Source of the DNA: Planctomycetia bacterium
GTDB lineage: Bacteria; Planctomycetota; Phycisphaerae; Phycisphaerales; SM1A02
Assembly: GCA_005776885.1 (NCBI GenBank)
Contig: SXOD01000020.1
Span: 1 to 64,000 of the forward strand
Reading direction: 5' to 3'
Length of the DNA stretch: 64,000 nucleotides
Position 1 is the first letter of the stretch. Each line of letters begins with the position of its first letter. The notes beneath the pieces are model-generated. The model was not told where the DNA came from and ran no database searches. It was given only the letters and a program-made list of their open reading frames with translations. A program made the translations under genes and the position numbers. Below are positions 1 to 7,090 of this stretch, piece by piece.

Positions 1-1976
1 ACGTGTTCTATGGCGAGTACCTCATCAATGCGCAGGGCGAGGATGTGGTCGCTGGCGTCCGCACGCCGTTGCCGGTGGCCGAGATGGCCAACGATGCCAA
101 GATCGGCGGCGCCTACAAGCAGCTCCTCAAGGTTCGCAAGACGCTGGAGAAGAACTTTGGCGATGTGCAGGACTTCGAGTTCACCATCGAGCGCAAGACG
201 CTCTACATGCTCCAGACCCGCAACGGCAAGCGCACCGCGCTGGCCTACGTGAAGATCGCGCATGACATGGTCCGCGAACGCCTCATGACCGCGGACCACG
301 CGCTGGCCAGCTCCGATCCCGAGGCGATGAACCAGCTCCTGCAGCCGGTCTTTGAGCGAGGCGCGTACGCAACGGCGCAGCGCGATGGTCGCGTCCTCAC
401 CAAGGGCCTCGCTGCCGGCCCCGGCGCGGCAAGCGGCGAAGCGGTGTTCAGCCCGGCACGAGCCGTGGAGTGGGCGGCCAAGGGTCGTCGAGTCGTGCTC
501 TGCCGAGTGGAAACAAGCCCCGAAGACCTTCGAGGCATGATCGCCGCGGAAGGGATCCTCACGGCTCGCGGCGGCGTGTCCAGCCATGCGGCGCTCGTTG
601 CTCGCCAGATGGGCAAGGTGTGCGTGGCCGGTGCGGGTGAACTCTCGATTGACTACCACGCGGGCACGATGACCTGCAGGGGGCGCGCCGTGCGCGAGGG
701 CGACCACATCTCCATCAACGGCACGACCGGCGAGGTGATCGTGGGACTCATCCCCACCGCCGACAGCGAGCTCAAGCAGGTCCTCATCCAGCGCACGATG
801 AAGCCCGCCGACAGCGCGGTCTACGGCTACTACGCCTTCGTGATGGGCCTGGCGGACAAGGCTCGCACGCTGGGACTGCGCACCAACGCAGACGGCCCCG
901 AGCAGACCAGGAACGCGATCGCGTTTGGCGCGGAGGGCATCGGCCTCACCCGCACCGAGCACATGTTCTTTGAAGGCGACCGCATCGACGCCGTGCGCGC
1001 CATGATCCTCGCCGGCGACGCCACCGCACGCGCAGCGGCACTGGCTGACATCCAGGTCTTCATGCGAAGCGACTTCGCCGCGATGTTCCGCGTGCTGGAG
1101 GGTCGACCCGCCTGCATCCGCCTCCTGGACCCGCCGCAGCACGAGTTCCTGCCCCACACGGCGCAGCAGCAGGCTGACCTCGCCGCGACGCTGGGGATCG
1201 CGCCCGAGCGCATCGCCGAGCGAGTGCACGCGCTGCACGAAGCCAACCCGATGCTTGGCTTCCGCTGCTGCCGACTGGGAATCGTCTTCCCCGAGATCAC
1301 GATCATGCAGGCGCGCGCCATCTTCGAGGCCGCTGCCGCCGTAAAGCGATCCGGCACGCCCGTCTTCCCAGAAGTCATGGTGCCGCTCACCGGTTTCGCC
1401 GGAGAGGTCAAGGACCAGATTGCGCTCGTCCGTCGCGAGGCGGAGACCATCATGGAGCGTGAGGGCGTGCGATTCAAGTACATGCTGGGCACCATGATCG
1501 AGGTCCCGCGCGGCGCACTGACCGCCAACGAGATCGCCAAGGAGGCCGAGTTCTTCTCCTTCGGCACCACCGACCTCACGCAGACGGGACTGGGCATCAG
1601 CCGCGACGACTCCAACATGTTCATGGCGCCGTACATCGACAAGGAGATCTTCAAGTCGAATCCCTTCGAGTCCATCGACCAGGTGGGCGTTGGCGAGCTG
1701 GTGCGCATCGCGTGCGAGCGCGGCCGCGCCACGCGCCCTGACATCAAGCTGGGTGTCTGCGGTGAACATGGCGGCGACCCCGCATCGATCGCCTTCTTCC
1801 AGGCGTGTGGCCTCAACTATGTCTCGTGCTCTCCCTTCCGGCTGCCGGTCGCTCGCCTCGCCGCGGGCAAGGCGGCGGTGATGGCCAAGCGCGCGGCGGC
1901 GGCCGCAGCAGCTTCGACGTCCGCCGGTGCCCCTTCCGCGAAGAAGTCCTCCTCCAAGCCGAAGCGAAAGGGCTGA
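1..1976 (+). CDS. ppdK: Pyruvate, phosphate dikinase, C-terminal part (5' end outside window)
   Basis: Interconverts pyruvate and phosphoenolpyruvate using ATP and phosphate; cytoplasmic. The reading frame is already open at base 3, and the first residues (FYGEYLINAQGEDVVAG) are an internal PPDK motif, so most of the N-terminal ATP-grasp domain lies upstream. The phosphohistidine swivel domain is seen at GGVSSHAALVARQMG (His about residue 195 of the fragment). The C-terminal PEP/pyruvate TIM barrel contains ETSPED and the catalytic-cysteine region GVCGEHGGDP. The protein ends in an Ala/Ser/Lys-rich tail of about 30 residues (AKRAAAAAAASTSAG...KPKRKG) beyond the usual family end. The next gene starts 2 bases after the stop, suggesting one operon. 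Family assignment is firm; direction in vivo cannot be told. Confidence 0.96.
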   Translation, partial: VFYGEYLINAQGEDVVAGVRTPLPVAEMANDAKIGGAYKQLLKVRKTLEKNFGDVQDFEFTIERKTLYMLQTRNGKRTALAYVKIAHDMVRERLMTADHALASSDPEAMNQLLQPVFERGAYATAQRDGRVLTKGLAAGPGAASGEAVFSPARAVEWAAKGRRVVLCRVETSPEDLRGMIAAEGILTARGGVSSHAALVARQMGKVCVAGAGELSIDYHAGTMTCRGRAVREGDHISINGTTGEVIVGLIPTADSELKQVLIQRTMKPADSAVYGYYAFVMGLADKARTLGLRTNADGPEQTRNAIAFGAEGIGLTRTEHMFFEGDRIDAVRAMILAGDATARAAALADIQVFMRSDFAAMFRVLEGRPACIRLLDPPQHEFLPHTAQQQADLAATLGIAPERIAERVHALHEANPMLGFRCCRLGIVFPEITIMQARAIFEAAAAVKRSGTPVFPEVMVPLTGFAGEVKDQIALVRREAETIMEREGVRFKYMLGTMIEVPRGALTANEIAKEAEFFSFGTTDLTQTGLGISRDDSNMFMAPYIDKEIFKSNPFESIDQVGVGELVRIACERGRATRPDIKLGVCGEHGGDPASIAFFQACGLNYVSCSPFRLPVARLAAGKAAVMAKRAAAAAAASTSAGAPSAKKSSSKPKRKG

Positions 1977-1978
1977 CC

Positions 1979-2851
1979 ATGGAACGGCGAGTGGCAAGAT
2001 TTCTGGTCATGGCATGCGGAATCGGCGCATCGATCGCCGCCTGCACGCCGTACCGAGACGTGCCGCCCTTCACGGACGAGACGACCGGTCGCGAGATGCA
2101 CCGCCCCTTCAACTACCAGTGCGCCTACACGTCGGCACCACCAGCAATCGACGGTGAGCTGGTCGAAGGGGCGTGGGATCTGGCCACCTGGACGGCACTC
2201 TTCCGAGACATTGAGGGAGCTCGGAAGCCTGACCCGAAGTTTGCGACCCGCGTGAAGATGCTCTGGGACGACAAGTACCTCTACATCGCCGCGGACATGG
2301 AAGAGCCGCACCTGTGGGCGGAGTACACCGAGCGCGACAGCATCGTCTTCCACCAGCATGACTTCGAGGTCTTCATCGATCCCGATGGCGATCAGTCGGC
2401 CTATTACGAACTGGAAGTCAACGTCCTTGGCACGATCTTTGACCTCTACCTCCACAACATGTACCGGCAGGGGGGGCCCGCGGATCATTCCTGGGACTGC
2501 GCTGGCCTCAAGACGGCCATCGGCGTGCGTGGCACCGTGAATGACGGTTCGGACCGTGACACGGGATGGACCGTGGAGTGGGCGATTCCCTTTGCGTGCC
2601 TGGTGCCGCCGCCCGCTTACGCGGACGACTCGACGGACAGCAAGCGCGCGGGCAGGGTGCCGCTGCCAGGAGAGTCGTGGAAGATCAACTTCTCCCGTGT
2701 CGAGTGGCCGCTGCAGCTCCGCGATGGCCGGTACGAGAAGGTTCCCGGCACTCGAGAGGACAACTGGACGTGGACCCCGCAGTGGGCCGTGGACATGCAC
2801 CTGCCTCGCCACTGGGGCTTCGTGAAGTTCGTGAAGGAATCAACGCCATGA
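1979..2851 (+). CDS. Lipoprotein with CBM9-like carbohydrate-binding domain
   Basis: 290 residues starting at ATG 1979, inside a longer ORF. The N-terminus is a lipoprotein signal (MERRVARFLVMACGIGASIAAC, lipobox SIAAC), so the mature protein should be membrane-anchored outside the cytoplasm. The body resembles the family 9 carbohydrate-binding-like fold found in many secreted bacterial proteins. Visible hallmarks are IDGELVEGAWDLATW near the start, LWDDKYLYIAADMEEPHLWA, and FEVFIDPDGD followed by YYELEVNVLGTIFDL. No catalytic motif was recognised. Its place between PPDK and a glutamate-dehydrogenase-like gene, coupled to the latter by an ATGA overlap, is unexpected for a secreted sugar-binding-type protein. 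Substrate unknown. Confidence 0.8.
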   Translation: MERRVARFLVMACGIGASIAACTPYRDVPPFTDETTGREMHRPFNYQCAYTSAPPAIDGELVEGAWDLATWTALFRDIEGARKPDPKFATRVKMLWDDKYLYIAADMEEPHLWAEYTERDSIVFHQHDFEVFIDPDGDQSAYYELEVNVLGTIFDLYLHNMYRQGGPADHSWDCAGLKTAIGVRGTVNDGSDRDTGWTVEWAIPFACLVPPPAYADDSTDSKRAGRVPLPGESWKINFSRVEWPLQLRDGRYEKVPGTREDNWTWTPQWAVDMHLPRHWGFVKFVKESTP

Positions 2852-4179
2852 AGAGAGCCGTCGACGCCGAAACGGCGCTCCGATCCACGTCGCACACCGC
2901 CGAGCTTGCCGGCATCGGGAGCGAGTCGGGCGGACTTCATGCGCGCATCTGCCACCGGATGCTTGACGCCGCGACGTTGGCGGGAGTCCCCGAGAGCGTG
3001 CAGCTGATCATGGCGCAGCCTCGCAACGAAGTGTCGTTCCACTTCCCCGTCCACATGGACGATGGATCATGGGAACTCTTCAAGGGGCTCCGCGTGCAGC
3101 ACAATGACGCGCTGGGCCCGTTCAAGGGTGGCCTCCGGTTCTCGCCGCGCCTTGACCTGGACACGGCCAAGGGACTGGCGCTGCTGGTCACGCTCAAGTG
3201 CGCGCTTCTGAACGTGCCCTTTGGCGGCGCGTTCGGCGGCGTGGTGTGCGACCCGCGGATCCTTTCGCGCGCCGAGCTGCAACGTGTGGTCCGGCGATTC
3301 GCGGTCGCCGCGCGCGGCCATTTTGGCCCCGTGCATGACATCCCCGGCCCCGACCAGGGCGCGACGCCGGAGATGCTCGCTTGGTTCCTGGACACCGCCA
3401 TCCAGATGTCGCCATCCGGCGTGCAGCAGGAGATGCGGCCCATCGTGACTGGCAAGCCGGTGGAAATCGGCGGAGTGCCCGGCCGTGCCACCGCGGTCGG
3501 CCTCGGCGTGGTGCACCTGCTGGAAGCACTGGGGAGTGACCTTCAACTGAACCTGGGCCGATCGCGCGTGACGATTGCCGGCTTCGGCCGCATCGGACGC
3601 CAGATCGCCTCGGCACTGGAATTGCGAGGCGCCAAGATCGTGGGCGTGCTCGACCGTGGCGGCGGCGTGTCCAATGCCGAGGGCATCCCGGTGGAAGTCA
3701 TGGAGCGACAGCTTGCGGCGACAGGCTCCGTGCATGGGGTGCTGGGGGGCCATGAGGTCGATGCGACCCGTTTCTTCGGGCTGGACAGCGACGTGGTGGT
3801 GCTGGCGTCGGGCGAAGGCACGGTCAACGAACACCTGGCCCAGCAGATCCGTGCGCCGATCGTGCTGGAAGCGGCCAATGCGCCGTGGACCGCCGAGGGC
3901 GACGAGGTGCTGATCCAGCGAGGCATCGAGGTGCTGCCGTCGATCATCGGCAATGCCGGCGGCGTGGTTGGATCATGGCTGGAGTGGCGAAACGACCGGC
4001 TTCACGGCGGGATGGGTGCCGACTGGTTCGACGCGGAAGTCAGCAGCCGAGTGGCGGACGGCGCGCGCCGGATGCGCGCGGCGCGTGAGCGGTTCGACAC
4101 TGACTGGCGCACGGCGGCATACGCCGCAGCGATGGAGCACATCGGACGCGTGTACGAGCTCCGCGGCGTCTTCCCGTGA
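2848..4179 (+). CDS. Glutamate/leucine dehydrogenase family protein lacking the catalytic lysine
   Basis: 443 residues; ATG 2848 overlaps the previous stop (ATGA). The family normally deaminates glutamate (or Leu/Val/Phe) with NAD(P). The N-terminal domain has GPFKGGLRFSP (Lys93) and LKCALLNVPFGG (Lys117), followed by DIPGPDQGATPEMLAWFLD (Asp169). The C-terminal Rossmann domain has VTIAGFGRIGRQIA, then EAANAPWTAEGDEVL and IIGNAGGVVGSWLEW. The spacing 93-117-129-169 matches Lys89-Lys113-Lys125-Asp165 of Clostridium symbiosum GDH exactly, but position 129 is Phe (GGAFGG instead of GGAKGG). The codon is TTC, three changes away from AAG, so a simple sequencing slip is unlikely. Fold assignment is firm; classical dehydrogenase activity is doubtful. 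Confidence 0.9.
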   Translation: MKRAVDAETALRSTSHTAELAGIGSESGGLHARICHRMLDAATLAGVPESVQLIMAQPRNEVSFHFPVHMDDGSWELFKGLRVQHNDALGPFKGGLRFSPRLDLDTAKGLALLVTLKCALLNVPFGGAFGGVVCDPRILSRAELQRVVRRFAVAARGHFGPVHDIPGPDQGATPEMLAWFLDTAIQMSPSGVQQEMRPIVTGKPVEIGGVPGRATAVGLGVVHLLEALGSDLQLNLGRSRVTIAGFGRIGRQIASALELRGAKIVGVLDRGGGVSNAEGIPVEVMERQLAATGSVHGVLGGHEVDATRFFGLDSDVVVLASGEGTVNEHLAQQIRAPIVLEAANAPWTAEGDEVLIQRGIEVLPSIIGNAGGVVGSWLEWRNDRLHGGMGADWFDAEVSSRVADGARRMRAARERFDTDWRTAAYAAAMEHIGRVYELRGVFP

Positions 4180-4211
4180 TCGCACGGCGCCCGCGCTGAG
4201 GTGATTGCCCC

Positions 4212-4640
4212 ATGGCCACCATCTTCACCAAGATCATCGATCGCCAGATTCCGTGCCATCTCGTCCTTGAGGACGAACACACGATCGCGTTCCTGGACAT
4301 CGGCCCACTCTCGGAGGGACACGTGCTGGTGGTCCCCAAGGAAGAGCGGGAGTTCCTGCACCAGCTGAGCGACACGTCCGCCGCGGCGTTGGGGCTGGCG
4401 GTGGCCAGGGTGTCGCGTGCCGTGGTGGAGGAGTTGGGCTGCACGGCCTACAACGTCCTGCAGAACAACGGATCGGCTGCGCATCAGGCCGTGCCGCACG
4501 TCCACTTTCACGTGATTCCGATGCAGGCGGACGGGCGCGGGTTGGGCGTGCGGTGGGACACGGGCACGCTCGATCACGCCGCCGGCGCAGCACTCGCGGC
4601 ACGGCTCAAGGCCCGCGTCTCGCGCGGGCCGGGCGCATGA
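4212..4640 (+). CDS. HIT family nucleotide-binding hydrolase
   Basis: 142 residues. The histidine triad is VPHVHFHVIP (His96, His98, His100). The N-terminal FTKIIDRQIPCHLVLEDEHTIAFLD and GHVLVVPKEE blocks are typical of the HinT branch. HinT-type proteins hydrolyse purine nucleoside phosphoramidates and act in the cytoplasm; the natural substrate here is unknown. The length is slightly above the usual 110-120 residues because of a C-terminal extension (TLDHAAGAALAARLKARVSRGPGA). It begins 32 bases after the upstream gene and its stop overlaps the nadC start (ATGA), so it belongs to the same rightward transcript. Confidence 0.93.
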   Translation: MATIFTKIIDRQIPCHLVLEDEHTIAFLDIGPLSEGHVLVVPKEEREFLHQLSDTSAAALGLAVARVSRAVVEELGCTAYNVLQNNGSAAHQAVPHVHFHVIPMQADGRGLGVRWDTGTLDHAAGAALAARLKARVSRGPGA

Positions 4641-5539
4641 ACATGCCCGCGACGTGCGCGCCCACCCTGGAAGCAGCCGCGCGCGACGCGGTGGCCCGTG
4701 GCCTCGCGGAAGACATCGGAACGAGTGGCGCGGGGCTGGACATCACCAGCGCGTGCGCCATCGACGAGTCCGTGGCGGGTCGATTCGTCGTTCGTGCTCG
4801 CACCTCGGCGACGATCGCCGGCATGGCATGCGTCGGCGAGGCCGCGCGGGCCTGTGGTGTGTCCAGTTGCGCGCTGCTCCAGGATGGTGACCAGGCCACG
4901 GCTGGACAGGCGGTGGCCTACCTCGACGGGCAGGTGCGGGGCGTCCTGTTGGCCGAGCGCACCGCACTCAACCTATTGGGGCTTCTCTCGGGAACGGCGA
5001 CGACAACGCGCGCGTTCGTGGACGCGGTGAGGGCAGGGGGTGCCGGAACCCGGGTCTGCGCCACGCGCAAGACGATTCCCGGGCTGCGGACGCTCCAGAA
5101 GCACGCGGTGCAATGCGGTGGCGGCGAACCGCACCGCTTTGGGCTCCATGACGCGGTCCTCCTCAAGGACAACCATCTTGCGGGGCTCGACCCCGCGGCA
5201 GTCGCCTCATGTGCCCATCGAGTGTCTCGCGAGGCGCGCGCCCGATTTGCCCCGGCCTTCGTGTGCTGCGAGGTCGACTCGACGCCGCAGCTTGACGCGC
5301 TGCTGGCACTCCCGGATGGCGTGATCGACATCATCCTGCTTGACAACTTCGGCATTGACCAGCTCGCTGAGGCGGTTGGCCGACGCGACGCCGCACGATC
5401 GCGCGTGCTCCTGGAGGCCAGCGGCGGCGTGGCCATCAACACGGCGGGCGCCATCGCCAAGACCGGCGTCGACCGCATCTCGGTTGGCGCCCTGACGCAC
5501 AGCGTGCCGTGGGTGGACTTCGGCCTGGACGACGCATGA
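4637..5539 (+). CDS. nadC: Nicotinate-nucleotide pyrophosphorylase (carboxylating)
   Basis: 300 residues from ATG 4637, which overlaps the HIT stop by four bases; the ORF-track start upstream is not needed. NadC converts quinolinate and PRPP to nicotinate mononucleotide, CO2 and PPi in de novo NAD synthesis. The signature ATRKTIPGLRTLQKHAVQCG is followed by HRFGLHDAVLLKDNHL. Later blocks are CCEVDSTPQLDALLALPDG, IILLDNF and LLEASGGVAINTAGAIAKTGVDRISVGALTHS, all in the usual order and length. nadA and nadB are not in the window. The stop overlaps the birA start. Confidence 0.97.
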   Translation: MNMPATCAPTLEAAARDAVARGLAEDIGTSGAGLDITSACAIDESVAGRFVVRARTSATIAGMACVGEAARACGVSSCALLQDGDQATAGQAVAYLDGQVRGVLLAERTALNLLGLLSGTATTTRAFVDAVRAGGAGTRVCATRKTIPGLRTLQKHAVQCGGGEPHRFGLHDAVLLKDNHLAGLDPAAVASCAHRVSREARARFAPAFVCCEVDSTPQLDALLALPDGVIDIILLDNFGIDQLAEAVGRRDAARSRVLLEASGGVAINTAGAIAKTGVDRISVGALTHSVPWVDFGLDDA

Positions 5540-6300
5540 GCGCCCAGTCGTGGATGGAGGCACTGCGGCCCCAAGTCGCCATGCTCCGGCGCATCCGCGA
5601 CCTCGTCGTCGTGGAGTCCTGCAGCAGCACGCAGGACCTGGCCCGCGAGCGCGGCGCGGGATCGTGCGTGATCGCGCTCGAGCAACGTGAGGGGCGTGGT
5701 CGCCTGGGTCGCCGCTGGATCGATGTTCCCGGTGCCGGCCTGGCCATGAGCGTGGCGCTGGACACCGATCCCGCCGATGGCACTCTCTCCGTCCGTGCGG
5801 GGGTGGCCGTCGCAGAGGCGCTGGAGTCGAAGCCCTCAGCCCAGCGAGTGGGACTGCGTGTCGGACTGAAGTGGCCCAACGACCTCGAGATCGGCGGCCA
5901 AAAGCTGGGCGGCATCCTGGTTGAGCGAACTGGGCGCTGCGCGGTCATCGGCATCGGCATCAATGTCAGCCAAGAGTCCATGCCAAGCGAACTTCAGTCG
6001 CGTGCCACCAGCCTGGCGATGTCGGGTTGCCAAGTCTCGAGGCTTGACGTCGCCGGAGCGATCCTGCAGGCCATCGACCACATGGATCAGGTGTCGCCGC
6101 ACGAGTTGGCGGCTCGATTCGCCACCCGAGATCGGCTCACCGGATGCACCCTCGCCTTCCGCACGCCGGAGGGGCTCGTGCGCGGCGAGGTCCGGCGGCT
6201 GGACCCGCTGCGTGGCTTGGAAGTGTGGTCGGGCGGCCGCCTGCTGTTCCTCCCCGCCGACACCACAAGCGTCGTTCCCGCCGAGGAAGGGGAATCTTGA
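5536..6300 (+). CDS. birA: Biotin--[acetyl-CoA-carboxylase] ligase
   Basis: 254 residues, ATG 5536 overlapping the nadC stop. The enzyme activates biotin as biotinyl-AMP and attaches it to a lysine of biotin carboxyl carrier proteins. The catalytic core shows VESCSSTQDLA, the biotinyl-AMP loop QREGRGRLGRRW, KWPNDLEIGGQKLGGILVE and VIGIGINV. A small C-terminal domain follows (LRGLEVWSGGRLLFLPAD). There is no N-terminal winged-helix region, so it is the monofunctional type and should not repress biotin genes. The C-terminal domain ends in TSVVPAEEGES. It is the last conserved enzyme of this run; the secreted gene downstream may be coupled through a TTGA overlap. Confidence 0.96.
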   Translation: MSAQSWMEALRPQVAMLRRIRDLVVVESCSSTQDLARERGAGSCVIALEQREGRGRLGRRWIDVPGAGLAMSVALDTDPADGTLSVRAGVAVAEALESKPSAQRVGLRVGLKWPNDLEIGGQKLGGILVERTGRCAVIGIGINVSQESMPSELQSRATSLAMSGCQVSRLDVAGAILQAIDHMDQVSPHELAARFATRDRLTGCTLAFRTPEGLVRGEVRRLDPLRGLEVWSGGRLLFLPADTTSVVPAEEGES

Positions 6301-7088
6301 ACCAAGGGTCGAGCCGATTGATACGCTGCTGGATCACAACGATGTCGACCCTTGTCTCACTGGTCTCGCAGGTCTCACTTGTCACGATTGCCTCCGCCGT
6401 CGCGTTCGCCGCGCCGCTGGGGCCTTCGCCCGTGAAACGATCAGATTCGACGTTTTTTTGGTCGATTCTGATCAATTCACGGCAGGGGGCCGCACCCGCC
6501 GCACCCACCGCACCCGCACCCGCACCCGCACCCGCCGCCCCCGGCGCGCAGGCCGTCGGTTCCGCGGCACGCGGCACCAGTGCGGCAGCGTCGACCGGCA
6601 CGGGGCAGGGGACGAAGCCCGACGCGACCGCGATCGACATGGGTGACTTGATCCCCGTGGCCGCCGGAGAAGATGGCGATCCTGGCCGCGCCAGGAGCAT
6701 CGATCCCCGAGTGAGCCTTCGCGTGGACGATTCGTTCGCCGGCACGTACTCGGTGCGAGGGACCGACTTCTTCGCTCGACGCGCCGGCGGCCTCTACGCG
6801 GTCTACCCGCGCGGCGAGTACGTTCGGTACGCGGGCCGGGACGTCGCGGTCGTGCCCGCAGGGACCGTGTACACGATCGGCGAGACCGACATTTCCCGCA
6901 CCTACGGCTCGGAACGCCCGGCGGCACAGGAGCCGAGTCGCGCCAGCTCAGGCCACAGCGCGGCGCGGAGCGTGTCGATCACTCGCGAGCTGCCGCCGGA
7001 ACGGGACGCACAAGGCTCGCGCATCCTCCGCGACCCCGAGTATCGGTCCAAGCGTCTACAGGACCTTCTCTCGCCCGCACGGCCTTGA
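6297..7088 (+). CDS. Secreted protein of unknown function with Ala-Pro repeat
   Basis: Not recognised. I chose TTG 6297 because it overlaps the birA stop (TTGA), as many starts here do, and because it gives arginines before the hydrophobic segment. ATG 6342 is the alternative but leaves a signal peptide with no positive charge. The hydrophobic stretch (STLVSLVSQVSLVTIASAVAFAAP) looks like an export signal. It is followed by an Ala/Pro linker (APAPAPAPAAPGA) from a GCACCC repeat. The C-terminal half (about 150 residues) has YSVRGTDFFARRAGGLYAVYPRGEYVRYAGRDVAVVPAGTVYTIG, which may be a small beta-rich domain. The next secreted gene starts 2 bases after the stop, so the two are probably made together. 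Confidence 0.7.
   Translation: MNQGSSRLIRCWITTMSTLVSLVSQVSLVTIASAVAFAAPLGPSPVKRSDSTFFWSILINSRQGAAPAAPTAPAPAPAPAAPGAQAVGSAARGTSAAASTGTGQGTKPDATAIDMGDLIPVAAGEDGDPGRARSIDPRVSLRVDDSFAGTYSVRGTDFFARRAGGLYAVYPRGEYVRYAGRDVAVVPAGTVYTIGETDISRTYGSERPAAQEPSRASSGHSAARSVSITRELPPERDAQGSRILRDPEYRSKRLQDLLSPARP
6490..6540 (+). repeat. GCACCC/CGCACC short tandem repeat inside a CDS
   Basis: A run of imperfect then perfect hexamers (CCGCACCCGC...) encodes the APAPAPAP linker of the secreted protein at 6297-7088. The reading frame is kept because the unit is a multiple of three. The repeat is likely length-variable by slippage, which is an inference. Confidence 0.7.
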
Positions 7089-7090
7089 CC

